In this document: positions 27,325 to 36,043 of the stretch, piece by piece
Position numbering within the stretch: position 1 is the stretch's first letter
How the letters are laid out: every line of letters begins with the position of its first letter
Origin: Flavobacteriales bacterium
Lineage (GTDB): Bacteria; Bacteroidota; Bacteroidia; CAIKAF01
Direction: 5' to 3'
Length of the DNA stretch: 64,000 bases
Assembly: GCA_025055635.1 (NCBI GenBank)
Contig: JANWWQ010000003.1
Span: forward strand, 36,352 to 100,351
Translations under genes and position numbers: made by a program
Notes under the pieces: generated by a model
The model's input: only the letters and a program-made list of their open reading frames with translations
What the model was told of the DNA's origin: nothing
Database searches by the model: none

Positions 27325-27332
27325 TACTTTTG
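27325..27332 (+). promoter_or_regulatory. -7 promoter box for tRNA-Leu
   Basis: TACTTTTG ends eight bases before the first base of the mature tRNA, so transcription would start almost at its 5' end. Confidence 0.55.
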
Positions 27333-27339
27333 CGATGAG

Positions 27340-27423
27340 GCCCGGGTGGCGGAACTGGTAGACGCGACGGACTCAAAATCCGTTGGTGGCAACACCGTGG
27401 GGGTTCGATTCCCTTCCCGGGCA
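27340..27423 (+). tRNA. tRNA-Leu (CAA)
   Basis: This is an 84-base class II tRNA. The acceptor GCCCGGG pairs with CCCGGGC, with discriminator A. The anticodon stem ACGGA/TCCGT holds loop CTCAAAA, giving anticodon CAA. A long variable arm (TGGTGGCAACACCG) and the T-loop GTTCGATTC are present. CCA is not encoded. The mazG frame begins about 11 bases downstream, so the tRNA and mazG may share a transcript. Confidence 0.96.
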
Positions 27424-27434
27424 CTGCTTAGGAT

Positions 27435-28253
27435 TTGTCTTTATTGAAATTCCAGCAAATTCCAGACAGCGACTACCCGGAGGCGGGAAGGGCCTTTTGT
27501 CGCCTCTTACGAGTTATGGATACCCTACGTGCCCAATGTCCCTGGGATCGTCAGCAAACCTTTGAAAGTCTGCGCCACCTCACTATAGAAGAGGTGTATG
27601 AATTAGGCGACGCTATTCTTCGTCAAGATGATAGCGACCTGCGCAAAGAATTGGGCGACCTCTTGTTACACATTGTGTTCTATGCCAAAATCGGCTCTGA
27701 ACGGGGAACATTCAATATCACAGATGTGTTGAATCACTTGGGGCAGAAACTCATAGACCGGCATCCCCATATTTACGGGGATGTGCACGCCCCCGATGCC
27801 GAAACCGTCAAGCAAAACTGGGAAAAAATAAAGCTCAGACAAAAGGAGGGAAAAGGAGTGCTAGGAGGTGTACCGGAAGCCTTACCGGCTCTTGTAAAAG
27901 CTCAGCGCATACAAGATAAAGCGGCGGGTGTGGGCTTTGATTGGAAAAGTAAGAATCAAGTGTGGAAAAAGGTAGAAGAAGAAATGGAAGAGTTAAAAAA
28001 TGCCGAAGACCACGATCCGGCTAAAGTGGAAGAGGAATTTGGCGACCTGCTCTTCGCGCTCGTGAATTACGCCCGATTCCTCAATATCAATGCAGAAGAC
28101 GCTCTGGAAAAAGCCAATCGTAAATTTATTGAACGCTTTCAGGCTATGGAGCGGATGGCTTCAGAGAAAGGGCTGGAATTGTCCACTCTCACTCTTTCCC
28201 AAATGGATGTTCTGTGGGAGAGTGTAAAAAATGCGGAACGCCCGACGGACTGA
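27435..28253 (+). CDS. mazG: Nucleoside triphosphate pyrophosphohydrolase MazG
   Basis: This is full-length MazG, 272 residues, two tandem EExxE units. The first has CPWDRQQTFESLRHLTIEEV with ELGDLLLHIVFYAKI; the second has KVEEEMEELKNAEDHD with EEFGDLLFALVNYARF. It removes damaged or surplus NTPs and can lower ppGpp in some bacteria. No ATG precedes the conserved core; a TTG at 27435 or 27444 is the likely start, close behind tRNA-Leu. aroB follows after six bases. Confidence 0.93.
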   Translation: MSLLKFQQIPDSDYPEAGRAFCRLLRVMDTLRAQCPWDRQQTFESLRHLTIEEVYELGDAILRQDDSDLRKELGDLLLHIVFYAKIGSERGTFNITDVLNHLGQKLIDRHPHIYGDVHAPDAETVKQNWEKIKLRQKEGKGVLGGVPEALPALVKAQRIQDKAAGVGFDWKSKNQVWKKVEEEMEELKNAEDHDPAKVEEEFGDLLFALVNYARFLNINAEDALEKANRKFIERFQAMERMASEKGLELSTLTLSQMDVLWESVKNAERPTD

Positions 28254-28259
28254 TTTCCC

Positions 28260-29303
28260 ATGTGCTCCAATATCTCCCAAAGGATTTGGGGCACAGTAAC
28301 GGGCGACGTCCTCAAGCAGCTGGCCCATTCTGCCAGTAGGATAGCCCTTTTAAACGATGAAAACACCCATAGGCTTTGCGTCCCTCTTCTGGGGAAGCTT
28401 CCAAAAGAAATCACTTTCATAAAACATCCTGCGGGTGAAAGGGGAAAAACCTGGATGGCCTTAGGTAAGCTCCTGGAAGAGTTAGCCCAGATGGGACTGG
28501 ATCGTCAATCTCTTCTGTATGTCTTAGGAGGAGGGGCTCTCTGCGATGTAGGAGGATTGGCAGCATCCTTGTATATGCGGGGTATTCGTTGTGTTTACAT
28601 TCCTACCACCCTCGTGGCTCTGGTAGATGCTTGTATTGGCGGAAAAACAGCCGTTAATCTGGGTGATTTGAAAAACCTCGTGGGCACTTTTCGCTCCCCG
28701 GAAGCTATTCTTTGCGACACTCGATTTTTGGCTACACTCACGCCTGTACAAATCCTGGAAGGATGGGCGGAAATGCTCAAGCATGGAATGGTGGCTGATG
28801 CTCGGCACCTAGAGCAGTTGCTAGCCGTGCCTGATCCATTTGAGGGGGGGATGCAACCGGAACTCATCTCTTCTTCGCAGGAAATAAAATGGCAAATTGT
28901 CCAGCAGGATCCCTATGAAAAAGACAAAAGGAAACTTTTAAACTTCGGACATTCCGTGGGGCACGCCCTGGAAAGTTGGTTTGCCTCCCATGGGCGACCC
29001 TTGCCTCATGGTCTGAGCGTAGCTGCTGGCATGCTTGTGGAACTGGAACTCAGCACAATGTACGCCGGTCTCCACCCGGAAACAACGGCTATGTATCAAG
29101 CCATGATCCGCTCTTTATATGCACCTTATTGGCCTACTATGCCTCCCGCAGTAGCTTTACTGCCATTTCTTCGGATGGACAAAAAAAACTACCGGCATGC
29201 ACATCGTTTTACGCTGCTGAAAGCTCCAGGCAAGGGGGTCTGGGACGTGGAAATAACCGAAGAAGCTATTCTGACTGCTTACCAAAAGGTTTGGTATTCA
29301 TAG
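28260..29303 (+). CDS. aroB: 3-dehydroquinate synthase
   Basis: AroB converts DAHP to 3-dehydroquinate, the second step of the shikimate pathway. The 347 residues carry the NAD-binding loop YVLGGGALCDVGGLAASLYM, the segment PTTLVALVDACIGGKTAVN, and metal/substrate residues in EGWAEMLKHGM, LNFGHSVGHALE and the HGLSVAAGM region. It lies six bases after mazG and is convergent with the thrC-type gene across a 264-base AT-rich gap in which I saw nothing else. Confidence 0.96.
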   Translation: MCSNISQRIWGTVTGDVLKQLAHSASRIALLNDENTHRLCVPLLGKLPKEITFIKHPAGERGKTWMALGKLLEELAQMGLDRQSLLYVLGGGALCDVGGLAASLYMRGIRCVYIPTTLVALVDACIGGKTAVNLGDLKNLVGTFRSPEAILCDTRFLATLTPVQILEGWAEMLKHGMVADARHLEQLLAVPDPFEGGMQPELISSSQEIKWQIVQQDPYEKDKRKLLNFGHSVGHALESWFASHGRPLPHGLSVAAGMLVELELSTMYAGLHPETTAMYQAMIRSLYAPYWPTMPPAVALLPFLRMDKKNYRHAHRFTLLKAPGKGVWDVEITEEAILTAYQKVWYS

Positions 29304-29567
29304 AATGAATTCATTGCAAATAGTAAATTTTTTCATTTATGATATGTGAATAAAATAAAATATGATGATCTCGCCCCTTCTTTAGGCATTTTAGAAAACC
29401 GTTTCAGACGAACAAAACTTTTTTATTGGCTGTAATTGTCAGCGTTAGGGCGTTAAAAGAGTGGGATATTTGTAAAAATAGTTTTAGGGCTTTTGTATAT
29501 TGTTTTAAATTTAATTCTTTATTTTTAGAAATAAATTTTCACTTTACAAACCGCTATTAATAGAATT

Positions 29568-30620
29568 TTAAAATTTATTTTTCAGGCCCGTACCTGTCAA
29601 TGGAACCAGACGGATTCCTTTACCGGGATATCTGGTAATGGCGGCCAGGCTCACGGCTGATGTGTATTCAATGTACAATCCTTGGTGGACCGCTTTTGCC
29701 CAGCTGCGAATGATTTCTTCTTCCGAAACAGGATAGAGTTGTCCTCCTGTTTCCTGAACGGCTTTGAGGATAAGGGTGCGCAAAGCGGGCCTTCGGACGG
29801 CTATGCCATCCGCAATTGTGGGTCTGAAAGGCCCCCGCCTTCGCAGCAGCGGCGCACAGGCTTCGGAAAAGGCCGCTGAAAGGGCGGGCATGTTGGGTAA
29901 AAGGCCCATTTGATGCAGTTCAGAGAAGCCTTTCCACGCTCCCAGGAGCAGCGAACCGTTGCCAGTGGGGAAGATGATTTCATCAGGCATCTGCGTGCTG
30001 CACTGCATCCATACTTCGTAGGCGAACAGCCGTGTGCCTTCCAGAAACCAGGGGCACCACACATGGGAGGCAAACCAGGCTTTGCCTGCAGCCATGAGGG
30101 CGGCACGACTGGCCTTTTCCCGCGGGCCCGGTACCCGCACTACGCGAGCTCCGAGCGCTTCTATCATGCCCAGTTTGGCAGGGGGGGCTGTGGCAGGCAC
30201 ATAAATTTCACAGGAGATACCAGCTGCGGCCGCATATGCGGCTACAGCACAGCCGGCGTTGCCACTGGAGTCTTCCACAACTGCAGTAGCCCCTTCTTCC
30301 AATGCTCGGCTTATCATGACGGCGGCACCTCGGTCCTTAAAGGAGCCCGTAGGGCTCAAAAATTCAGCTTTCACAAGGAGGGTAAGTCCTTCCCAGCGGA
30401 TAGGAAAGACGGGAGTAAGGCCTTCACCCAGCGTAAGGCATTTTTCAGGATGATCCAGAGGGAGCAATTTTCGCAGGTCCTGGGAGCACAATTTCAGCCC
30501 TCTGACATCCTCTAGGTGAGGGAGGGGCTTTATCAATTGAAGTATCTGGCCCGGTACTGCCTGAAAAGCCTCCCTGAAGCTTTGCCAACGGCTCCGACCA
30601 TCCGTCAGATAAAATTTCAT
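29568..30620 (-). CDS. thrC: Threonine synthase (PLP-dependent)
   Basis: This fold-type II PLP enzyme, 350 residues, converts O-phosphohomoserine to threonine. It shows LTLGEGLTPVFP at the N-terminal side, the PLP lysine in SPTGSFKDRGAA, phosphate-binding SSGNAGCAVAAYAAAAG, and FPTGNGSLLLGAWKGF. It is shorter than some threonine synthases, and a related PLP lyase cannot be fully excluded. Its ATG overlaps the coaE stop by four bases, placing it last in the leuDH-nusB-DUF1573-yajC-coaE-thrC run. Confidence 0.85.
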   Translation of the reverse strand: MKFYLTDGRSRWQSFREAFQAVPGQILQLIKPLPHLEDVRGLKLCSQDLRKLLPLDHPEKCLTLGEGLTPVFPIRWEGLTLLVKAEFLSPTGSFKDRGAAVMISRALEEGATAVVEDSSGNAGCAVAAYAAAAGISCEIYVPATAPPAKLGMIEALGARVVRVPGPREKASRAALMAAGKAWFASHVWCPWFLEGTRLFAYEVWMQCSTQMPDEIIFPTGNGSLLLGAWKGFSELHQMGLLPNMPALSAAFSEACAPLLRRRGPFRPTIADGIAVRRPALRTLILKAVQETGGQLYPVSEEEIIRSWAKAVHQGLYIEYTSAVSLAAITRYPGKGIRLVPLTGTGLKNKF

Positions 30621-31234
30621 ACCCCCCCTTTTCCAGCGGCTTTGCGAATCAAAGCCTGATGGATTTGGAGCACTTGAGCCTGCACATCATGCACACCATC
30701 ATTGTGAATAACCCAGGTGGCTAGGGGTATTTTTTTTTCATCAGGCCACTGGTTTTTAATGCGTTGCAAAGCTTGTTCCCGAGGGATTCCCCGTTTCTGC
30801 TCCAGGCGCTGCAACCGAAGTTCTAAGGGAGCTGTAACCAATATCACTGCGTCAAATTCCTTCCAGGATCCGGTTTCAAAATAGAGAGCGGCTTCAGAAA
30901 GCACATAGGGAGCGGTGGCATGAACACGGCAGAAAGATTCAAATGCCTCCCTTACCAGCGGATGAATAAAAGCCTCAAGACGAGCTTTGAGAGTGGGATC
31001 GTTAAACACCAGCTGAGCCAGTGTGGATCTATCTACTTCTTTGCCTCCCTCTTTTTCTGGTTTTATGGCCTGCCCTTCCGTTAAGGAGTCCACGAATTGC
31101 ACGGTTTTTGGGTGCCCGTAAAGCCTGCGTACCTCTTCATCGGCGTAGAAGACTGGTACTCCCTGTTTTTCAAATAAGGTGGCCACAAAGGATTTTCCGC
31201 TGCCCATGCCGCCGGTAAGGGCAACCCGCAGCAC
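30617..31234 (-). CDS. coaE: Dephospho-CoA kinase
   Basis: CoaE phosphorylates dephospho-CoA in the last step of CoA synthesis. The 205 residues have the P-loop LTGGMGSGKS, the DADxxxR-like YADEEVRRLY, HPLVREAFE and the lid QRLEQKRGIPREQALQRIKNQ (conserved R). It lies seven bases after yajC. The first enzyme of the pathway, CoaX, is at 39853 in a separate operon. Confidence 0.95.
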   Translation of the reverse strand: MLRVALTGGMGSGKSFVATLFEKQGVPVFYADEEVRRLYGHPKTVQFVDSLTEGQAIKPEKEGGKEVDRSTLAQLVFNDPTLKARLEAFIHPLVREAFESFCRVHATAPYVLSEAALYFETGSWKEFDAVILVTAPLELRLQRLEQKRGIPREQALQRIKNQWPDEKKIPLATWVIHNDGVHDVQAQVLQIHQALIRKAAGKGGV

Positions 31235-31241
31235 GGGGATC

Positions 31242-31562
31242 TCAGCGCTGTGTATCCAATTGGCCCGGTGCCGTCAGGGCCGATTTATCCACTCTCATTC
31301 GCGACTTGTCCACTGTTTCCAGGATAATCGTTTTTTCTTCCACCTCAGCTACTTTGCCGTAAATGCCTCCTATGGTCATCACTTCGTCGCCTTTTTTTAA
31401 ATTTTCCCGGAACTTGCGTTGTTCTTTGGCACGCTTCATTTGCGGGCGAATCATAAAAAAATAAAAGATGACCACAATCAGGATGAGGGGCAGGAACGAC
31501 ATAATGGGGTTGGGATTTCCCTGCCCATCTTGAGGTCCCATCATCAGAATAAAATGTATCAT
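31242..31562 (-). CDS. yajC: Preprotein translocase subunit YajC
   Basis: This 106-residue small membrane partner of SecDF has a single helix ([22 protein letters not shown]) followed by the conserved cytosolic part [30 protein letters not shown] box lies five bases upstream of the ATG, so it may also be transcribed from its own near-leaderless promoter inside the operon. Confidence 0.95.
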   Translation of the reverse strand: MIHFILMMGPQDGQGNPNPIMSFLPLILIVVIFYFFMIRPQMKRAKEQRKFRENLKKGDEVMTIGGIYGKVAEVEEKTIILETVDKSRMRVDKSALTAPGQLDTQR

Positions 31563-31567
31563 AAACC

Positions 31568-31575
31568 TAAATTTA
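31568..31575 (-). promoter_or_regulatory. Candidate -7-like box immediately before yajC
   Basis: The sequence is TAAATTTA, one mismatch from TAnnTTTG, five bases before the ATG. It is palindromic and AT-rich, so the match could be chance. Confidence 0.3.
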
Positions 31576-31581
31576 TTAAGT

Positions 31582-32028
31582 TTATTGCGGCAAACGAATA
31601 TAACCCTTAATTTTCAGTTCTGTTTCGTTAGGCACGGTGTTGGCATAAAGGGTAACCGTTTTGGAAACCTGGCCCTGCTTGCCTTCGCTGTTGAATTCCA
31701 CGACGATTTCTCCTTCCTCGCCGGGTGGCACAGGTTCCTTGGGGTATTCGGAAACGGTACATCCGCAGCTCGTTTTGGCATCACTGATGACCAGATCCCC
31801 TTTACCTACATTTTTGAACCTGAACACGTGGCGCACTTTCTGGCCTTGTATAATTTCTCCAAAGTCATATACTGTGGTGTCAAAGCGGAATGCACCTGGG
31901 ACTTCCAACAACTGAGGGTCCAAGGGTTTTTCCCGGGATTGACAACCGGCCAACAGGACTGCAAGCCACACACTCAATAGACGGGAAGAACTGATTGTAA
32001 AAAGCCGCATAAAATCCATCAGCTTCAT
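31582..32028 (-). CDS. DUF1573 lipoprotein
   Basis: This is a predicted lipoprotein of 148 residues. The signal ends in [10 protein letters not shown]; the mature part is an immunoglobulin-like DUF1573 domain with the family's [31 protein letters not shown] and the closing [17 protein letters not shown]. The domain is common in Bacteroidota surface or periplasmic proteins; its exact job is unknown. The ATG shares one base with the nusB stop (TGATG). The gene lies between nusB and yajC, an arrangement I recall from other Bacteroidota. Confidence 0.9.
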   Translation of the reverse strand: MKLMDFMRLFTISSSRLLSVWLAVLLAGCQSREKPLDPQLLEVPGAFRFDTTVYDFGEIIQGQKVRHVFRFKNVGKGDLVISDAKTSCGCTVSEYPKEPVPPGEEGEIVVEFNSEGKQGQVSKTVTLYANTVPNETELKIKGYIRLPQ

Positions 32029-33014
32029 CAAGAGGATATTGTTTTTTTAGAAATACTTTTTATGCTATCAGCAGTATCCAAAAGGCCTTTCCCCGATTTA
32101 TTGATCATCCCTTCTTTTTGCATAATTCGTGCCATGGTGTCCAGCACACCGTTGAGAAAATTGGCGCTTTTGGGGGTAGAATACTCTTTACTGAGCTCAA
32201 TATATTCATTGAGAGTGACCTTCACGGGCACTTCCTCCAGGCCGTGAAGCTCGGCACCGCCTAAGCGTAATAGCAGCATATCTAAGGGAGCAACGCGATC
32301 AGGCTCCCAGTTCTTCAAGGAGCGCACGATATATTGTTCCAGAATATCTTTTTTTTCAATTGCTGTAACTCCAAGCCTCATGGCAAAACGATAGTCTTCG
32401 TCCTGTTCCTGCAACTCAGGAATCAAGCGCAGACCTTCATTAACAGGCGTGTTTTCGATGGTGCGGGCGAGCATTCCAAAAGCAATTTCTCGGTCTTCTG
32501 TGCCGAAGAGAAACCTTTCTTCTATAATGGAAGTTAGGAGAGGATCGGGAATGAATACCTCATCCAGCAACTGCAATAAAATACGTTTATCCTGTTTGCC
32601 TGAATTGCGGTCAGCATGAAGGTATTCACGGTAAGCGAGGTTTTCCCGAATGACAGCGAACAGATGGCCTGGTAGTTCTGTGTGGGGATGCCAGCTTAGG
32701 CCCCGGCTTTGAATCAACTTTTTAAGGGTGGGGTCATTGCTAATTTTTTGGAGTATACAATTGCGGGTAAAGGCCGTCTCAGGCATTAGGTCAAACTTGT
32801 CGGGGAAAAATTTTTCCCGCGCTTTTTCCCGTTCCAGTACGGCCTGGTGGTGTACACTGCCTAGCAGGTCGAGCAGCAGCAAATAAAGGTCATACAGATG
32901 GGTAAGGCAGCTATGCAGCTTTTCGCAGAATATTTCAGGTTTTTCGGTGCCACAGAGGTGCAATCCGTACAAGATTTGCAGGACCCGTATGCGTAATTTA
33001 TGTCTATTTAGCAT
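32028..33014 (-). CDS. nusB: Transcription antitermination factor NusB
   Basis: NusB binds boxA RNA with NusE to prevent termination in rRNA operons. This is the long Bacteroidota form (328 residues): an extra N-terminal half of about 170 residues (RHKLRIRVLQILYGLHLCG) precedes the conserved NusB core. The core has VAPLDMLLLRLGGAELHGL, VKVTLNEYIELSKEYSTPKS and FLNGVLDTMAR. It follows the leucine dehydrogenase gene by six bases and overlaps the DUF1573 gene. Confidence 0.94.
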   Translation of the reverse strand: MLNRHKLRIRVLQILYGLHLCGTEKPEIFCEKLHSCLTHLYDLYLLLLDLLGSVHHQAVLEREKAREKFFPDKFDLMPETAFTRNCILQKISNDPTLKKLIQSRGLSWHPHTELPGHLFAVIRENLAYREYLHADRNSGKQDKRILLQLLDEVFIPDPLLTSIIEERFLFGTEDREIAFGMLARTIENTPVNEGLRLIPELQEQDEDYRFAMRLGVTAIEKKDILEQYIVRSLKNWEPDRVAPLDMLLLRLGGAELHGLEEVPVKVTLNEYIELSKEYSTPKSANFLNGVLDTMARIMQKEGMINKSGKGLLDTADSIKSISKKTISS

Positions 33015-33020
33015 TGGGCA

Positions 33021-34139
33021 TCAGGCCCTTGTGAAAGGGATTTTCAGTTGGGCAGCTGTTTTTAAACGGGCCTCTGCCCTGGCTTTAGCGGCGGCTAAGG
33101 GGGTCTGCCCATTTTGCGAAGCCGTGTTCAAAATTTCCAGGGTAAGGTCATAGATATGACGGGTTTGTTCCATGGCTCTTTCCCGGTTGTAATTGCCCTG
33201 GTATTCATTGTACACATTGATGAGGCCCCCCGCATTAATGAGAAAATCGGGAGCATACACAATTCCTTTTTCCATAAGCTCGCGGCTGTGCAATTCTTCA
33301 TTAAGGAGCTGATTATTTGCAGCTCCGGCAACAATGGAACATTTCAATCGGGGAATAGTGAGATCGTTCAGAGTTCCCCCCAAGGCACAGGGCGCATAAA
33401 TATCCATATCCATGTCATAAATTTCTTCCGGATCACTAACTTGCACGGAAGGATACTCAGATGTTACTTCTTTAATTTTGTCTTCATAAATGTCAGTGAC
33501 CCAAATGCGGGCATTTTCTTTGGCTAGTAGGCCCACAAGATTCTGACCTACGCTCCCGCATCCTTGCACCACAATTTTTTTATTTTCAAGACTGTCTGAT
33601 CCAAACACTTTTTTGGCAGCCGCCTTCATTCCCATGTATACGCCGAAAGCAGTGAAAGGGGAGGGGTTTCCGCTTCCTCCAAGGTGGGTGGGGAGACCAC
33701 TCACGTAAGGGGTGGACATGCGGATGAATTCCATATCACGGGAGGTCATGCCTACATCTTCCGCAGTGATATACTTGCCACCCAGATCGTGTACGAACTG
33801 GCCGAAACGCCGCAGCAAATGCTCCGTCTTATGGCGGCGGGGATCGCCAATAATAACAGCTTTACCACCCCCTAAATTGAGTCCGGAAACAGCCGCCTTA
33901 TAAGTCATTCCACGGGAGAGTCGCAGAACATCGGCCAAAGCTGCCGCCTCTGATTCGTAAGGCCACATGCGCACTCCCCCCAGCGCCGCTCCCAAACAAG
34001 TGTTGTGAATAGCAATGATGGCTCTTAGACCCGAAGCCTTGTCAAAACAGAATAGCACCTCCTCATGTTCTGATTCTTCCATGTTCTGCAACACGGCCTG
34101 GGAGGGGGCCTCCAATTCTAAAGGTTCGTTGATCGCCAT
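33021..34139 (-). CDS. Leucine dehydrogenase (Glu/Leu/Phe/Val dehydrogenase family)
   Basis: This NAD-dependent amino-acid dehydrogenase, 372 residues, most resembles leucine dehydrogenase, which deaminates branched-chain amino acids. It has the substrate lysine region RGMTYKAAVSGLNLGGGKAV, YITAEDVGM with the catalytic Asp, the Rossmann motif VVQGCGSVGQNLVGLL, and VAGAANNQL. The track's TTG start is five codons upstream of the ATG I use. A second, more distant family member is at 49000-50250. It heads the six-gene minus-strand run to thrC. Confidence 0.9.
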   Translation of the reverse strand: MAINEPLELEAPSQAVLQNMEESEHEEVLFCFDKASGLRAIIAIHNTCLGAALGGVRMWPYESEAAALADVLRLSRGMTYKAAVSGLNLGGGKAVIIGDPRRHKTEHLLRRFGQFVHDLGGKYITAEDVGMTSRDMEFIRMSTPYVSGLPTHLGGSGNPSPFTAFGVYMGMKAAAKKVFGSDSLENKKIVVQGCGSVGQNLVGLLAKENARIWVTDIYEDKIKEVTSEYPSVQVSDPEEIYDMDMDIYAPCALGGTLNDLTIPRLKCSIVAGAANNQLLNEELHSRELMEKGIVYAPDFLINAGGLINVYNEYQGNYNRERAMEQTRHIYDLTLEILNTASQNGQTPLAAAKARAEARLKTAAQLKIPFTRA

Positions 34140-34185
34140 GTTTTTCCAGGTCAAAGTTGGCTATTGATTAAGTAACTTTCCGCCC

Positions 34186-34193
34186 CAAAAATA
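34186..34193 (-). promoter_or_regulatory. -7 promoter box for the leucine dehydrogenase-nusB operon
   Basis: The minus strand reads TATTTTTG 46 bases before the leucine dehydrogenase ATG, in the 91-base divergent space shared with the ABC exporter gene. Confidence 0.45.
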
Positions 34194-34230
34194 AAACTTT
34201 GTTTTGGGCACTCTGTAGCACTTTCCTGGC

Positions 34231-36021
34231 ATGATGAGCCGACTTAACGCTTATCTGAGGCCCCATGCCAGCCTTTTTATCCTGGGAGTATGCTTCGTGG
34301 TACTGGCCAATATATTCTCTCTTTACCCAGCCCGCCTAATAAGCCGATCTTTGGATCTGGTAATTACCCAGCTTGAATTGTACTCCCTCCTTAAACGCAC
34401 TACCCTGGCTTCAGCAATTTCTGAGCCCGCTTTTGAGGCGATCCTGGTGTTTGCTGCTGCTATTCTGATTCTGGCCTTGGTGAAAGGGTTTTTTATGTTT
34501 CTCATGCGGCAGACACTGATCATTATCAGCAGGAAAATTGAATATAAAATCAAAAATCAGCTCTATGCGCATTACCAAACTCTGGATCAATATTTTTTCA
34601 AAATGCACTCTACCGGTGATCTAATGACTCGAATTTCTGAAGATGTCTCCCGCGTTCGCATGTACCTGGGACCGGCTATCATGTACACCATCAATATGGT
34701 TGTGATGTGCGTGTTGGTGGTGGCCATGATGCTGACGGTCAGTCCCCGATTGACAGCTGTGGTACTTTTTCCAATGCCCATTCTTGCACTGGTGGTGTAC
34801 GGGGTAAACCATACTCTGCTACAGCGTAGCGATGTGCAGCAAAGCCGATTGGCTCTCCTTTCTTCTTACGTGCAGGAAAGCCTTGCGGGAATCCGTATTG
34901 TGAAATTTTTTCATCGTGAGTATGCTTTTGCTATGCGGCTTGAGAATGTCTCCCTGCAATATAGGGACGCCAGTCTTCGCCTGGCCCGCGTAGACGCTGC
35001 TTTGTTTCCTACGGTGCTGCTCCTGATAGGTGTGAGTACGGTTTTAACTCTGGTTTTTGGGGCCAAGGAGATAGCCCAAGGGCGTATCACACACGGAGTT
35101 ATTGCGGAGTTCATCGTTTACATCAATATGCTCACCTGGCCGGTGGCTTCGCTGGGATGGGTCACTTCCATCACCCAGCAGGCTTTGGTTTCCTTCCGGC
35201 GCATTTGCGAGTATCTGGATAGCCGACCACACGTTATCTCTGGTCCTAAACCTGTTCCCAGTCAGTTTGAAGAAATCAGATTTGAAAAGGTAAGCTTCAG
35301 CTATCCTGAAACAGGAATCAGAGCCCTCCACCAAGTTAGTTTTACCCTTCGCAGGGGCACTTGCCTATGTATCACCGGTCCCACGGGTTCCGGAAAATCG
35401 GCCCTTGTGGCCTTGCTTTTACGTTTTTATGATCCGGAAGAAGGCCAAATTTTCCTGAACGGTGAAGACATCCGCACCTTGGACCTTGCGCAGTATCGCC
35501 AAATGTTTTCTTACGTACCGCAGGACGCGGGAATTTTTTCTGACACTATAGCAGCAAATATCAACTGGGGCCGGGATGAAGTTCTGCCGCTCAAAGTCCT
35601 GGAAGAAGCCGCTCAACAGGCTTGCGTGTTAGACTCAATCAAATCTTTGCCCGAAGGCTTCAATACTCTTACGGGTGAAAAAGGTGTGAAGCTCTCGGGG
35701 GGCCAGAAGCAACGTATTGCCCTGGCTAGGGCTTTTCTGAAGCCAGCGCCCGTCCTGGTACTTGACGATTGCCTTTCGGCACTGGACTACGGCACGGAAG
35801 CCCATATCCGAAAATACCTCCAAAGCTTGTTACCGGAGCGGACCCTACTCATCACTGGTCACCGCGTGTCAGCTTTCCCGCCCGGATGCCGAGTATTGGT
35901 GTTGCAGCACGGCCGGATTGCGGAGGAGGGAACCCCTGAAGAACTGCTGGCTAAGGACGGATATTTTGCGGCCATTTATAGGGAGCAAAGGAAACCTCAA
36001 ACCGATTCTTACGTTTATTGA
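34231..36021 (+). CDS. ABC exporter half-transporter (MsbA/MdlB-like)
   Basis: This 596-residue fused transmembrane-ATPase half-transporter has six helices in residues 1-320 and an ATPase at 350-590. The ATPase shows Walker A GPTGSGKSALVALL, Q-loop YVPQDAGIFSDT, signature VKLSGGQKQRIALARAF, Walker B PVLVLDDCLSALDY and switch GHRVSAF. The residue after Walker B is Asp, not the usual catalytic Glu, as in MdlA/B-type heterodimers, so it may pair with another half that is not in the window. The substrate (lipid or drug) is unknown. It is divergent from leucine dehydrogenase, and the tsaC-type gene follows 22 bases downstream. Confidence 0.93.
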   Translation: MMSRLNAYLRPHASLFILGVCFVVLANIFSLYPARLISRSLDLVITQLELYSLLKRTTLASAISEPAFEAILVFAAAILILALVKGFFMFLMRQTLIIISRKIEYKIKNQLYAHYQTLDQYFFKMHSTGDLMTRISEDVSRVRMYLGPAIMYTINMVVMCVLVVAMMLTVSPRLTAVVLFPMPILALVVYGVNHTLLQRSDVQQSRLALLSSYVQESLAGIRIVKFFHREYAFAMRLENVSLQYRDASLRLARVDAALFPTVLLLIGVSTVLTLVFGAKEIAQGRITHGVIAEFIVYINMLTWPVASLGWVTSITQQALVSFRRICEYLDSRPHVISGPKPVPSQFEEIRFEKVSFSYPETGIRALHQVSFTLRRGTCLCITGPTGSGKSALVALLLRFYDPEEGQIFLNGEDIRTLDLAQYRQMFSYVPQDAGIFSDTIAANINWGRDEVLPLKVLEEAAQQACVLDSIKSLPEGFNTLTGEKGVKLSGGQKQRIALARAFLKPAPVLVLDDCLSALDYGTEAHIRKYLQSLLPERTLLITGHRVSAFPPGCRVLVLQHGRIAEEGTPEELLAKDGYFAAIYREQRKPQTDSYVY

Positions 36022-36043
36022 GCCTGCGTCAGTTTTTTCCGTA

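Noticed and set aside
29910-30515. Plus-strand ORF of 201 residues
   Set aside because: It is antisense to threonine synthase; no family resemblance.
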